Shown here piece after piece: positions 25,999-34,892 of a stretch of 64,000 nucleotides of DNA (its first letter is position 1; every line of letters starts with the position of its first letter). A program made the translations under genes and the position numbers. The stretch is from DATJGR01 sp963735085. Its GTDB lineage: Bacteria > Pseudomonadota > Gammaproteobacteria > Pseudomonadales > Azotimanducaceae. The notes below the pieces were generated by a model. It saw only the letters and a program-made list of their open reading frames with translations. It was not told the DNA's origin and made no database searches. The DNA is taken from contig CAVTJP010000005.1 in the NCBI GenBank assembly GCA_963735085.1, positions 1 through 64,000 of the forward strand, in the 5' to 3' direction.

Positions 25999-27272
25999 AC
26001 AGTTTCGAAAAACTCGAGTCTTCCGTGTGCTCGTATGCGCGCAGCTTTCCGGTCACGTTCGACCGGGCACACGGATCATATCTGTACGATCCTCAAGGCC
26101 GCGCCTATCTCGATTTCCTCGCCGGTGCCGGCACCTTGAACTACGGCCACAACCACCCGGTATTGAAGCACGCGCTGATCGAGTACATCACGCGTGACGG
26201 AATCGCGCACGGGCTCGATCTGCACACGGCCGCGAAAGAAGCGTTCCTCGACACGTTCGATACGCACATTCTCGCGCCGCGAAACATGAAATACGCCGTC
26301 CAGTTTACCGGTCCCACCGGCGCCAACGCCGTCGAAGCGGCGCTGAAGCTGGCGCGCAAGGTCACCGGGCGCCACAACGTCGTTGCGTTCACCAACGGCT
26401 TCCACGGCGTGTCGCTCGGCGCGGCGTCGGTTACCGGCAATTCCCTGCACCGCGGCGGCGCCGGCATCACGCTGCCGGGGGTGACCCGCGCCTTATATGA
26501 CGGATATCTGGGCGACGGTGTCGATACCATCGATCTGCTGGACCGACTGATCAACGATGGGTCCAGTGGCGTCGATCTGCCCGCAGCGGCGATCGTCGAG
26601 ACCGTCCAGGGCGAAGGCGGCATCAACGTCGCCTCGTTCGAATGGTTGCGACGCCTCGAATCACTGTGCCGGCGCAACGGCATGCTGCTGATCATCGACG
26701 ACATTCAGGCGGGATGCGGGCGCACCGGCAGTTTCTTCAGCTTCGAACGCGCCGGCATCAGCCCGGATATCGTCACGTTGTCGAAGTCGCTGTCCGGCTT
26801 CGGTTTGCCGATGGCGATAGTGCTGTTGAAACCGGAATACGACATCTGGAAACCGGGTGAGCACAACGGTACGTTCCGCGGCAATAATCACGCGTTCGTG
26901 ACCGCGCGCGCCGCGATCGAGCATTTCTGGGTCCACGACGCGCTGGAGCGCAATGTCGAACGCAACGGAGCGCTCTTGCGCAATGGATTGACGCAGATCT
27001 CGGCGCGTCACCCGGACACTCGCGTGCGCGGTCGCGGGCTGATGCTCGGTATCGAACTCGAATCGGGCGCGGCAGCAAGCCGCGTATCCGCCAACGCCTT
27101 CGCAAAGGGGCTGGTGATCGAAACCAGCGGTGCCGACGGTCAGGTCGTCAAGTGTCTGTGCCCGTTGACTACGAAGACCGAAGACATCGAACGCGCACTC
27201 GACATCGTCGGCCGATCAATCGACGATGTGCTCGGCCGTCCCCGGGAACGTGTCCTGAAACGCGTATCTTGA
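25995..27272 (+). CDS. ectB: Diaminobutyrate--2-oxoglutarate transaminase
   Basis: 425 residues, class III PLP aminotransferase. NYGHNHPVLKHALIEYI, FTGPTGANAVEAALKLARK, VETVQGEGGINVA, LLIIDDIQAGCGRTG and TLSKSLSGFGLPMA, which holds the PLP lysine, are characteristic of EctB. It converts aspartate semialdehyde to L-2,4-diaminobutyrate using glutamate, the committed step of ectoine synthesis. Coupled to ectA by a four-base overlap and followed ten bases later by ectC. Confidence 0.96.
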   Translation: MNSFEKLESSVCSYARSFPVTFDRAHGSYLYDPQGRAYLDFLAGAGTLNYGHNHPVLKHALIEYITRDGIAHGLDLHTAAKEAFLDTFDTHILAPRNMKYAVQFTGPTGANAVEAALKLARKVTGRHNVVAFTNGFHGVSLGAASVTGNSLHRGGAGITLPGVTRALYDGYLGDGVDTIDLLDRLINDGSSGVDLPAAAIVETVQGEGGINVASFEWLRRLESLCRRNGMLLIIDDIQAGCGRTGSFFSFERAGISPDIVTLSKSLSGFGLPMAIVLLKPEYDIWKPGEHNGTFRGNNHAFVTARAAIEHFWVHDALERNVERNGALLRNGLTQISARHPDTRVRGRGLMLGIELESGAAASRVSANAFAKGLVIETSGADGQVVKCLCPLTTKTEDIERALDIVGRSIDDVLGRPRERVLKRVS

Positions 27273-27282
27273 GGCGCAACCG

Positions 27283-27678
27283 ATGATTGTCAGAAAACTG
27301 AACGACCTGCTCGATACGCCGCGCCATGTGGCCGCCGCAAACTGGGAGAGCACCCGCCTGCTGCTGGCGGGTGACAAGATGGGATTTTCGCTGCACATCA
27401 CCCGGCTGTATGCCGGTTGCGAGACTCACATCTGGTATCGGAATCATCTCGAAGCGGTGTACTGCGTCAGCGGCGAAGGTGAGGTGGTGACCTTAGCGGA
27501 CAACGTGCACCACCCGATCGCCGCGGGAACGGCGTATGCGCTGGACCAGCACGATGATCATCTGCTGCGCGCCTTCACCGAGATCGTCTGCGTGTGTGTA
27601 TTCAATCCACCACTGCGTGGACGCGAGGTACACGACGAAAACGGCGTGTATGCGGCGGACGAGGAAGCGATTCAATGA
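27283..27678 (+). CDS. ectC: Ectoine synthase
   Basis: 131 residues, cupin fold, the usual length. MIVRKLNDLLDTPRHVAAANWESTR, FSLHITRLYAGCETHIWYRNHLEAVYCVSGEGEV, YALDQHDDHLLRAF and CVFNPPL are EctC signatures with the metal-binding Glu, Tyr and His. It closes N-gamma-acetyldiaminobutyrate to ectoine. The stop overlaps the ectD start by four bases. Confidence 0.96.
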   Translation: MIVRKLNDLLDTPRHVAAANWESTRLLLAGDKMGFSLHITRLYAGCETHIWYRNHLEAVYCVSGEGEVVTLADNVHHPIAAGTAYALDQHDDHLLRAFTEIVCVCVFNPPLRGREVHDENGVYAADEEAIQ

Positions 27679-28610
27679 GATCGAATCACGATCCGTATCC
27701 GACGCGCAGGCAGGCCGCCGCGAGCCTGCCGGAACTGATCCCGAGACATGGCCCCGTGGTGCGCGGAGAAGCACACGAAGTTGCCACCGCGAGCGGCATC
27801 GAAGACGCCGCCGTGCGGTTCGAAGCGGACGGGTTTCTGTCGCTACCTGGCTTCTTTTCCGAGGTTGAGGCCGCAGCATGGCGCGAGGAGGCCAGCCGGT
27901 TGCAAGACGCCAGCATCGAGGCGCGGCCGCCGGAAGCATTCTTCGAGGCCGGTTCCGCTGCGCTGCGCTCGTTGTTCGACGTACCGAAGTGCTCGCGCGT
28001 ATTCGATTCGCTCAGCCGGCACCCGCGACTGTTGCGCCTCGTTGGCGCACTGCTCGGAGAAACCGCATATCTTCACCAGACGCGTCTGAATTACAAACCC
28101 GCCTACGCCGGATCCGGGTTCTTCTGGCACTCCGACTTCGAAACATGGCATGCGGAAGACGGCATGCCCGACATGCACGCAGTCAGCGTTTCGATCGCGC
28201 TGTGTGAGAACAACGAGTTCAATGGCTCGCTTATGCTGATCCCGGGATCACATCTGAACTTCGTGCCCTGCATCGGCGCGACACCCGACGAGCACTACCG
28301 CAAATCACTGGTCCTGCAGCAGATCGGCACACCGCCATCGGAACATCTGGACCGGCTGATTGCGCAACGCGCTCTCACGATGCCGACCGGGCCGGCCGGG
28401 TCGGTCGTCGTATTCGATTGCAATACGCTGCACGCTTCCTACGAGAACCTCTCGGCGCAACCGCGCATCAATGCGTTTTTTGTCTACAACGCCTGCTCGA
28501 ACGCGCTGCAGGCGCCCTATGCCGCAACACACCCACGCCCGACATTCGTTGCCGCGCGGCCGAGCGCTCAAAACGCGTGTGAACCGATGACCGAGGCACT
28601 CACATCATGA
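27675..28610 (+). CDS. ectD: Ectoine 5-hydroxylase
   Basis: 311 residues. The EctD signature spans about 135-159, ending GSGFFWHSDFETWH with iron ligands H152 and D154; the third ligand is H253 in LHASYENLS. It uses Fe(II), 2-oxoglutarate and oxygen to turn ectoine into 5-hydroxyectoine, a stronger stress protectant. The ATG at 27675 overlaps the ectC stop (ATGA), which fixes the start; the frame upstream of it merely overlaps ectC. The start of the aspartokinase gene overlaps its end in turn. Confidence 0.95.
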   Translation: MRSNHDPYPTRRQAAASLPELIPRHGPVVRGEAHEVATASGIEDAAVRFEADGFLSLPGFFSEVEAAAWREEASRLQDASIEARPPEAFFEAGSAALRSLFDVPKCSRVFDSLSRHPRLLRLVGALLGETAYLHQTRLNYKPAYAGSGFFWHSDFETWHAEDGMPDMHAVSVSIALCENNEFNGSLMLIPGSHLNFVPCIGATPDEHYRKSLVLQQIGTPPSEHLDRLIAQRALTMPTGPAGSVVVFDCNTLHASYENLSAQPRINAFFVYNACSNALQAPYAATHPRPTFVAARPSAQNACEPMTEALTS

Positions 28611-30028
28611 AACACACCGTGGAGAAAATCGGCGGCGCTTCGATGTCTTCTGATGGGCTGCTCGAGCATCTGCTGCTGCGTCGGCCGAATCAGTCGCAGT
28701 ATCAGCGGATCTTCGTGGTCTCCGCGTATGCAGGCATCACCGATCTGCTGCTCGAGAACAAACACACCGGCGAACCCGGCGTGTTCGCACGCTTCGCGGC
28801 CGCATTGGAGAACGGGGAATCCAATCGCGCCTGGTTTGATGCACTGACCCGCGTCGCAGAAAAAATGCGTGTGATCAACGCGCGGTTGCTGCACGAGCCC
28901 GGTAGTGGCGCCGACGCATTCGTGCGCGACCGTATCGAGCTGCTGCGCACTCGCCTGTCACATCTACAGAATGAGTCCTCCGCCATCCCGCCGGCCGAAC
29001 GACTGCGCCTCGCTCGCGAGATGCTGGCCGGTATGGGCGAGGCGCATAGCGCGCACACCACCACCGTGCTGCTGCAACGCCACGGCGTCGCCGCCGAGTT
29101 CATCGACCTGTCGGGGCCGCGGCAACAGGTGCGCACTCCGCTCGAAGACCTCATCGAGGCACGCATCACCCCGCTCGATCTATCAACGACGCTACCCGTT
29201 GTGACCGGTTACACCCAATGTGGCGAAGGCTTACTGACAACCTACCAGAGGGGCTACAGCGAGATCACGTTCAGCCGCATCGCAGTGATGACGCAGGCGC
29301 GCGAGGCAATCATTCACAAGCAATACCACCTGTGCAGCGCGGATCCGCGCATTGTCGGAGAAAATCGGGCAGTCCCGATCGGCCGCACCAACCACGATGT
29401 CGCTGATCAGCTGTCGTTGTTGGGGATGGAAGCAATCCATCCAGACGCCGCCCGGCCACTACGGCGCGCCGGCATTCCGCTGCGGGTCACGTGCGCGCTG
29501 GAACCGGGCCACGCCGGAACGTTCATTGAAGCGGGATACCGCAACCCGCTGCGCTGTGTGGAGATCATCTGCGGCCGCCGCGACGTGCACGTATTCGAAG
29601 TTTTTGATCATGAGATGCTCGAACGGCGCGGGCATCAAGCCGCCATTCAGCCATTGCTGGACGAACAGCCGATTCCGATCATCGCGCGTGAAAGCAACGC
29701 CAACAGCATCGTTCATTATCTGGCGTGCGATGCGGCGCAGATCGATGCGCTGCACGCCGGCGTGCATCGGTGTTTTCCCGACGCCGACGTGCGAACCCGC
29801 CGCGTTGCGGTCGTTAGCGTGATCGGCAGCGATCTGGACGTCACCGGCTTGCTGCCGGAATGCGTCGCCGCGCTCGCCGATGCAGACATTCCGCTGCTCG
29901 CGATCCATCAGTCGATTCGCAACGTGGACATCAAGTTCTTCGTCAACGAGCCGGATTACGAGCGCACGATCGTAGCGTTGCACGAACGCGTGATTACGCC
30001 GCAGTCGAGGATCGCTCGCGTCGCCTGA
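28607..30028 (+). CDS. ask: Ectoine-linked aspartate kinase
   Basis: 473 residues. VEKIGGASM near the start replaces the KFGGTS of ordinary aspartokinases. FSRIAVMTQAREAIIHKQYHLCSADPRIV, EAIHPDAARPLRRAGIPLRV and two C-terminal ACT-like regions (EIICGRRDVHVFEVF; VAVVSVIGSDLDV) match Ask_Ect, the dedicated isoenzyme of ect operons. It phosphorylates aspartate, feeding aspartate semialdehyde to EctB while escaping the usual feedback by lysine or threonine. The final gene of the coupled ectABCD-ask operon. Confidence 0.94.
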   Translation: MKHTVEKIGGASMSSDGLLEHLLLRRPNQSQYQRIFVVSAYAGITDLLLENKHTGEPGVFARFAAALENGESNRAWFDALTRVAEKMRVINARLLHEPGSGADAFVRDRIELLRTRLSHLQNESSAIPPAERLRLAREMLAGMGEAHSAHTTTVLLQRHGVAAEFIDLSGPRQQVRTPLEDLIEARITPLDLSTTLPVVTGYTQCGEGLLTTYQRGYSEITFSRIAVMTQAREAIIHKQYHLCSADPRIVGENRAVPIGRTNHDVADQLSLLGMEAIHPDAARPLRRAGIPLRVTCALEPGHAGTFIEAGYRNPLRCVEIICGRRDVHVFEVFDHEMLERRGHQAAIQPLLDEQPIPIIARESNANSIVHYLACDAAQIDALHAGVHRCFPDADVRTRRVAVVSVIGSDLDVTGLLPECVAALADADIPLLAIHQSIRNVDIKFFVNEPDYERTIVALHERVITPQSRIARVA

Positions 30029-30150
30029 ACGCATCCGTCGGACGATCCTGCAGATAGTTCTGCGGCGCTGACGTAAAATCGCGGGCGCCGCGGTCGAATG
30101 GGCATCGGACCAACGTCGCCCAGCCGCTCATCGTGATGAGGCACACTCAA

Positions 30151-30597
30151 ATGAAAAAACTCACTCGGATCCTGCCTGCGGCCTGTCTGCTTGCCTTAGC
30201 CGGTTTGGCGAGCGCCGCGGGGCAACAAAGCACAACACAAGAAATCACACAACAAGAAAGCAAGGCGGACCGGCCCGTGCATTGCGTCGACCTGATCCGC
30301 ATCGACCACACCGATATCCTCGACTCCAAACACATGCTGTTCACGATGATCGACAAGCGTCAGTACCTGAACACGCTACCGGTCGGATGTCCGGGGTTGC
30401 GGCCAAACGACCCGTATCTGACACGCACAACGCTGACGGAACTGTGCGACCTCGACATCATCACGGTGCTGCACCCAACGGGAGTTGGTTTCATGCAGGG
30501 CCCATCGTGCGGTTTAGGTATGTTTCAGCCGGTGACGAAGAACGAAGTTGATCTGCTCAAGCAGCAGATCCGCGCTAAAGCGGCGAAACACGACTAA
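30151..30597 (+). CDS. DUF6491-like exported protein
   Basis: 148 residues from the ATG at 30151, preceded by a GATGAGG ribosome-binding site. Signal peptide MKKLTRILPAACLLALAGLASA. The mature part has HCVDLIRIDHTDILDSKHMLF, RQYLNTLPVGCPGL, LCDLDIITVL and PSCGLGMFQPVTKNEVDLL, with four cysteines in two pairs; this pattern fits DUF6491, a small periplasmic family of unknown function common in gammaproteobacteria. It follows the ect operon by about 120 bases and may have its own promoter. Confidence 0.75.
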   Translation: MKKLTRILPAACLLALAGLASAAGQQSTTQEITQQESKADRPVHCVDLIRIDHTDILDSKHMLFTMIDKRQYLNTLPVGCPGLRPNDPYLTRTTLTELCDLDIITVLHPTGVGFMQGPSCGLGMFQPVTKNEVDLLKQQIRAKAAKHD

Positions 30598-30665
30598 CAG
30601 ACCGTTGAAGACGGTTCGTTAGTCCGGTGAACCTGTAGAGCACCTCATCGCCGCTCATCTGCGTC

Positions 30666-32252
30666 TCAGCTCAGCATGAAACCTTCGTAGCCGCTCGCCG
30701 CGACCTCGTTGCACTTCTCGACGTAGGTGGCGAAGCCTCCCGAATACGGCATGAACACGCGCGCCTTACCGGGCACGTTGGCGCCCAGGTACCAGGAGTT
30801 GCAACTCGGGAACAACGACTCGTTTGCGAGTTCGTTCACATGCGCGACCCAGTCGTCCTCCGCCGCAGCCATCGGCTCAATCCACCGCGCCTGTCTGACG
30901 CACATCGCGGTGATGCAATCACCAATCCAGCGTACGTGTTGCTCGATCGACGGTAGCATGTTGGTCAGCACCGAAGGACTTCCCGGACCGGCGATGATGA
31001 ACATATTCGGAAAGCCGGCCACGCCGACGCCGAGATAGTTGCGCGGTCCGGCCGCCCACTTGTCCGCCAGGCGTATGCCTGACACACCGCGTATGTCGAT
31101 CTTCAGTACCGCGCCGGTCATCGCATCGAAGCCGGTCGCGAACACAATCGCATCCACCGCGTAGTCACGCTGGCCAATGCGCAAGCCGGTCGGGGTAATC
31201 GCATCGATAGCATCGCGGCTCACGTCGACGAGCGTCACGTTGTCGCGGTTGTAGGTTGCGTAGTAACCCGTATCCACGCACAGCCGCTTGCAGCCCACCA
31301 CAGTATTCGGACACAACAGTTCGGCGACCGCCGGGTCAAACACCGCGGCGCGAATTTTGTCGCGAATGAAATCTGCAGCAGTGTCGTTGGCTCGCTTATC
31401 GGAGAGCAGATCAGCAAAGGCACCGTAGAAACCGAGCCCACCGCGCGCCCACCGCGCTTCGTAAGCGGCACGCCGCTGTGCATCGTCTACATCGAGTGCG
31501 GAGCCTTCGTTCGCGTCGAGTATGAAACCGAAGCCGGTCTGTGCATTGCGCTGACGGAAATCGGCATAGTTCGCTTTGATGTTCGCCAGTTCGTGAGGAT
31601 CGATCGGACCATTGTGGGCCGGCACTGAGTACGTCGCGGTGCGCTGGAAAACGTATAGCTGTTGCGCTTGCTCTGCGATCAGCGGGATCGACTGGATACC
31701 CGACGATCCGGTACCGATCACCGCCACGCGCTTGCCGGTGAAATCGACGCCGTCATGCGGCCAATTGCCGGTGTGGTACCAATCGCCGTTGAACGCGTCG
31801 AGCCCTTTGAAATCCGGCACGTTCGCGGACGACAGGCAGCCCGAAGCCAGAATGAAGAACTTCGCGCTGACGCTGCCTTGGTCGGTAACGATTTGCCAAT
31901 GGCGCGCGACATCGTCGAATTGCGCGGAGCGCACCCGCGTGTTCAGCTCGATGTCGCGACGAAGATCGAAGCGATCCGCCACATGATTGGCGTAACGCAG
32001 CAGTTCGGGCTGCGTAGCGTAGCGCTCCGACCACTGCCATCGCTGCTGCAGATCTTCAGAAAATTGATACGAGTATTCGAGGCTTTCGATGTCGACGCGC
32101 GCGCCCGGATAACGGTTCCAATACCAGGTACCGCCCACACCGTCGCCCGCTTCGAAGACACGTGCGCTGAGGCCGAGTTCGTGCAGCTTGTGCAACATGT
32201 ACAACCCGGCAAATCCCGCCCCAACCACCACCGCATCCAGGTTCGTCTTCAT
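30666..32252 (-). CDS. Baeyer-Villiger-type flavin monooxygenase
   Basis: 528 residues. Two Rossmann motifs (GAGFAG at 11-16 and GTGSSG at 180-185) flank the Baeyer-Villiger fingerprint FxGxxxHxxxWP (F154 to P165, within FNGDWYHTGNWP). GGTWYWNRYPGARVDIES and VFATGFDAMTGA are typical of cyclohexanone- and steroid-type enzymes. With FAD and NADPH it would insert oxygen beside a ketone to give an ester or lactone. Divergent from an SDR gene, which could make or use the ketone. Cytoplasmic; substrate unknown. Confidence 0.9.
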   Translation of the reverse strand: MKTNLDAVVVGAGFAGLYMLHKLHELGLSARVFEAGDGVGGTWYWNRYPGARVDIESLEYSYQFSEDLQQRWQWSERYATQPELLRYANHVADRFDLRRDIELNTRVRSAQFDDVARHWQIVTDQGSVSAKFFILASGCLSSANVPDFKGLDAFNGDWYHTGNWPHDGVDFTGKRVAVIGTGSSGIQSIPLIAEQAQQLYVFQRTATYSVPAHNGPIDPHELANIKANYADFRQRNAQTGFGFILDANEGSALDVDDAQRRAAYEARWARGGLGFYGAFADLLSDKRANDTAADFIRDKIRAAVFDPAVAELLCPNTVVGCKRLCVDTGYYATYNRDNVTLVDVSRDAIDAITPTGLRIGQRDYAVDAIVFATGFDAMTGAVLKIDIRGVSGIRLADKWAAGPRNYLGVGVAGFPNMFIIAGPGSPSVLTNMLPSIEQHVRWIGDCITAMCVRQARWIEPMAAAEDDWVAHVNELANESLFPSCNSWYLGANVPGKARVFMPYSGGFATYVEKCNEVAASGYEGFMLS

Positions 32253-32346
32253 TCAAGTACCCTTTTCCAGCGTTCAGCGACTCTACCGAATGTCCGTCAT
32301 GACAGGTAGCATTCCATCGATATCGGCCACGCAGTACGGAGACACC

Positions 32347-33126
32347 ATGAAAATGTCTGGGCAAGTCGCAGCAGTGACCGGCGGTAGCCGCAGCATCGGC
32401 CGCGCCATCGTGGAGGCGTTTCTCGCCGAAGGCGCATGCGTTGCCTTCAACGGTCGCGATGCAGCGAAAGGTGACCGGGCGCTGACCGAACTTGCCGCCG
32501 GAGATCGCGTGCTGTTCATCAGCGGCGATGCCAGATCATCGGCAGACGTCAAATCGCTGACCGACGCCGCAGTGGCGCGCTGGGGTCGCCTCGACGTGAT
32601 GGTGAACAACGCCGGTGGCATCACCGCACCGGCACCGGTGGCGCAACTCGACGACGATGCATGGGCCAATGACCTGCAGTGGAATCTGAGCAGCGTGTTC
32701 TACGGCATCAAGCACGCATTCGCGCATATGCTCGCCCAGCGATCCGGTTCGGTCATCAATATCTCGTCGGTCGAAGGCAAGACAGGCGGGCCCGGCATGG
32801 CGGGCTACGTAGCCGCCAAACACGGTGTGCATGGCCTCACCAAGGCTGCCGCTGCAGAAGCCGGCCGGCTGGGTGTCACCGTGAATGCGATCTGCCCCGG
32901 GCTCATTCTCACCGACGCCGTGCGGGACAGCGGGCCAGCCACCGCAGCAGCAATGGGAGTAACGTACGACGAAATGATCGAGAAGGTCTTCAGGTCAAAA
33001 ACACTGACCGGCGAATTGAACACGGTGGAACAGGTCGCTGCAGTCGCGGTACTGCTCGCTTCAGATATCGGACGTGGCATCACCGGCAGCTTCTTCAACG
33101 TCGACGGTGGCCAGGCGCCGTACTGA
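32347..33126 (+). CDS. Short-chain dehydrogenase/reductase
   Basis: 259 residues. TGGSRSIGRA is the TGxxxGxG cofactor motif, VNNAGG the NAG motif, with catalytic Ser in INISSVEG and YxxxK in YVAAKHG. FFNVDGGQAPY is the typical C-terminus. NAD(P)-dependent alcohol/ketone oxidoreductase of the FabG-like group. The ATG at 32347 is chosen from the normal start M-x-x-GQVAAVTGG and a nearby GGAG. The stop overlaps the next gene start by one base (TGATG), so it is coupled to the kinase-like gene. Confidence 0.88.
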   Translation: MKMSGQVAAVTGGSRSIGRAIVEAFLAEGACVAFNGRDAAKGDRALTELAAGDRVLFISGDARSSADVKSLTDAAVARWGRLDVMVNNAGGITAPAPVAQLDDDAWANDLQWNLSSVFYGIKHAFAHMLAQRSGSVINISSVEGKTGGPGMAGYVAAKHGVHGLTKAAAAEAGRLGVTVNAICPGLILTDAVRDSGPATAAAMGVTYDEMIEKVFRSKTLTGELNTVEQVAAVAVLLASDIGRGITGSFFNVDGGQAPY

Positions 33127-34235
33127 TGGAAATCGACGTGGAAACATTGCCGGGGAGCGTAGCCGACCTCGAACCGGCCTGGCTGACGCGAGCGCTGCGC
33201 AGCAGCGGCGTGCTGACGTCGAATACGTTCGTCGCGTCGTGCGCCGGCCAACCATTCGGTGAAGGGGGCGGGCTGATCGGCATGGTGGGACGCGTGAAAC
33301 TGAGCTATGGCGGCGAACCCACCGACGCACCGACACAGATGATCTGCAAAATCCCGTCCGCCGTTGCTGCCAATCGAGCCGTCGCCGAGGCATTCAACAT
33401 GTACGGCCGCGAGGTGCGTTTCTACGGTGCCTTGGCCGATACCACTTCGATCGGTCATCCGCGCTGCTACTTTGCGGCCAGCGCCAAAACGTCTTCGGAT
33501 TTCGTGTTGCTGCTCGAAGATCTCGGCGAGCGGCGTATCGGCGACCAGGTGCTCGGCAGCGATCTGAACGATGCCGAGGTCGTAGTGGATGCGATGGCGA
33601 AGTTTCACGCCGAGAATTGGAATCGCACCGACGACACGCGCTTTGCGTGGGTGACATCCCACGCCAACGACGCGCAGATTGGTGGCATGGAAGCCGGGTT
33701 CGCGCAGGGCTGGCCGAGCTTCGTCACCGAATTCGCCGATGTGATTCCAGCGAATGTGCAGCGCTGGGGCCATCGCGTCGGACCCCAGACCCGCAACATC
33801 CTGCACACGCTGTGCAGTGGCCCGGCAACGATCTGCCACGGGGATTTCCGACTGGAGAACATGTTCTTCGCGGCGGGCCCGGCGCAACCGGATTTCGCCA
33901 TCATCGATTGGCAGTCGATCACCTGGTCGTCATGCGCGCAGGATCTCGCATACTTTCTGACTCAGAGTGTGCAACTCGAGGTACGTCGGCAGCACGAACA
34001 TGATCTACTCGCGCGCTACCTCGACGGCCTGCGTGCCGGTGGCGTGCGCGACTACACGGCCGACGATCTGTTTCGGGACTACCGGCGCGCCACACTGTAT
34101 CTGTTGGATTTTGCGGTCGTGATCGCATCGACCCTCGATCTCGCGAATGATCGCGGTGCCGCAATTGCCCGCGCATTATCACAGCGCGCCTGCGCGGCGC
34201 TGGACGATCTGGATTGCGAGGCGTTGCTGGCGTAG
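33126..34235 (+). CDS. APH/ecdysteroid-kinase-like phosphotransferase
   Basis: 369 residues. The kinase-like core shows ICHGDFRLENMFF (Brenner motif with catalytic Asp) and FAIIDWQSITWSSCAQDLAYFL (DxD-like Mg site), plus VLLLEDLGERRIGDQ in the hinge. It belongs to the aminoglycoside-phosphotransferase superfamily, the EcKinase/DUF1679-like branch, which phosphorylates hydroxyl groups of small molecules including sterols and hydroxyacyl-CoAs. Coupled to the SDR (TGATG) and opposite a Baeyer-Villiger enzyme, it probably takes part in breakdown of a hydroxylated lipid or terpenoid. Ends at a REP-like hairpin. Confidence 0.85.
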   Translation: MEIDVETLPGSVADLEPAWLTRALRSSGVLTSNTFVASCAGQPFGEGGGLIGMVGRVKLSYGGEPTDAPTQMICKIPSAVAANRAVAEAFNMYGREVRFYGALADTTSIGHPRCYFAASAKTSSDFVLLLEDLGERRIGDQVLGSDLNDAEVVVDAMAKFHAENWNRTDDTRFAWVTSHANDAQIGGMEAGFAQGWPSFVTEFADVIPANVQRWGHRVGPQTRNILHTLCSGPATICHGDFRLENMFFAAGPAQPDFAIIDWQSITWSSCAQDLAYFLTQSVQLEVRRQHEHDLLARYLDGLRAGGVRDYTADDLFRDYRRATLYLLDFAVVIASTLDLANDRGAAIARALSQRACAALDDLDCEALLA

Positions 34236-34256
34236 GGTCAGAGTCGCTCTGACCCT
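34234..34256. repeat. REP-like palindrome between convergent genes (copy 1)
   Basis: Arms AGGGTCAGAG (34234-34243) and CTCTGACCCT (34247-34256) pair perfectly with loop TCG. It begins in the stop codon of the kinase-like gene and sits six bases from the stop of the convergent GNAT gene. CTTT follows. The same sequence recurs at 62135-62159. It can serve as a two-way terminator; GGGTCAGAG palindromes are known as REP elements mobilised by RAYT transposases, none of which lies in this window. Confidence 0.82.
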
Positions 34257-34262
34257 CTTTCG

Positions 34263-34886
34263 TCAGTTGATCTGTAGTGGTTCGGCTACGAGATCGGTAT
34301 GGCCGCCAACGTCATACGACATCATCACCAGGTCGCGCGAGGTGCCGTTGCGATCTTCGACGTAGTCGGCCAGCAGTGCTTCGGGAACGAAGCCCAATCG
34401 CCGAAACGCCGCCTGTGCGCCGGGCTGATCGGTGGTCATGTTCGCCATCAGTTTACGCAGACCGAGACCGCGCGCGAGGTCGAATATCTGTGCGGTGAGA
34501 CTGCGCCCCAGGCCCCGGGCGCGGTATGCGGCGCTCACGTTCACGCGAATCTCGCCAACCCGGCGCGTCCACGGCGCGCGGTTACGGTGCACCGATGCAT
34601 AACCGACGATGCCGTTTGCATCCGAGGCGAGCAATGTCGTCGTCAGGCCCGCTTTGATGTTGCCGATCCACTCGTCGACCACTGCCGCGTCGGTGATGTC
34701 GAGGCGCAGGAACAACAGGTCTTCCTGCGGCACGCTGCGTGCAAACGCGAGTACCGCTTCGCGGTCCGCCGCGGTCATCAGCCGCATCTCGATGCGTTGG
34801 CTGTCCGGCAGGTCGATCGTTCGAGGGTAGGCCACGGTCTTTAGGTCATTGCTCATCGCATCGCTGGACATGGATCGCTCGCTCAT
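34263..34886 (-). CDS. GNAT-family acetyltransferase
   Basis: 207 residues. VRLMTAADREAVLAFARSVP-like opening, IVGYASVHRNRAPWTRRVGEIRVNVSAAYRARGLGRSLTAQIF holds the acetyl-CoA-binding RxxGxG/A motif, and ANMTTDQPGAQAAFRRLGF is the usual C-terminal part. It transfers an acetyl group to an unknown amine. The last gene in a closely spaced minus-strand lipid operon (six bases after the wax-ester synthase gene), ending at a REP-like hairpin. The exact start among M1, M6 and M11 is not certain. Confidence 0.85.
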   Translation of the reverse strand: MSERSMSSDAMSNDLKTVAYPRTIDLPDSQRIEMRLMTAADREAVLAFARSVPQEDLLFLRLDITDAAVVDEWIGNIKAGLTTTLLASDANGIVGYASVHRNRAPWTRRVGEIRVNVSAAYRARGLGRSLTAQIFDLARGLGLRKLMANMTTDQPGAQAAFRRLGFVPEALLADYVEDRNGTSRDLVMMSYDVGGHTDLVAEPLQIN

Positions 34887-34892
34887 TCGATT

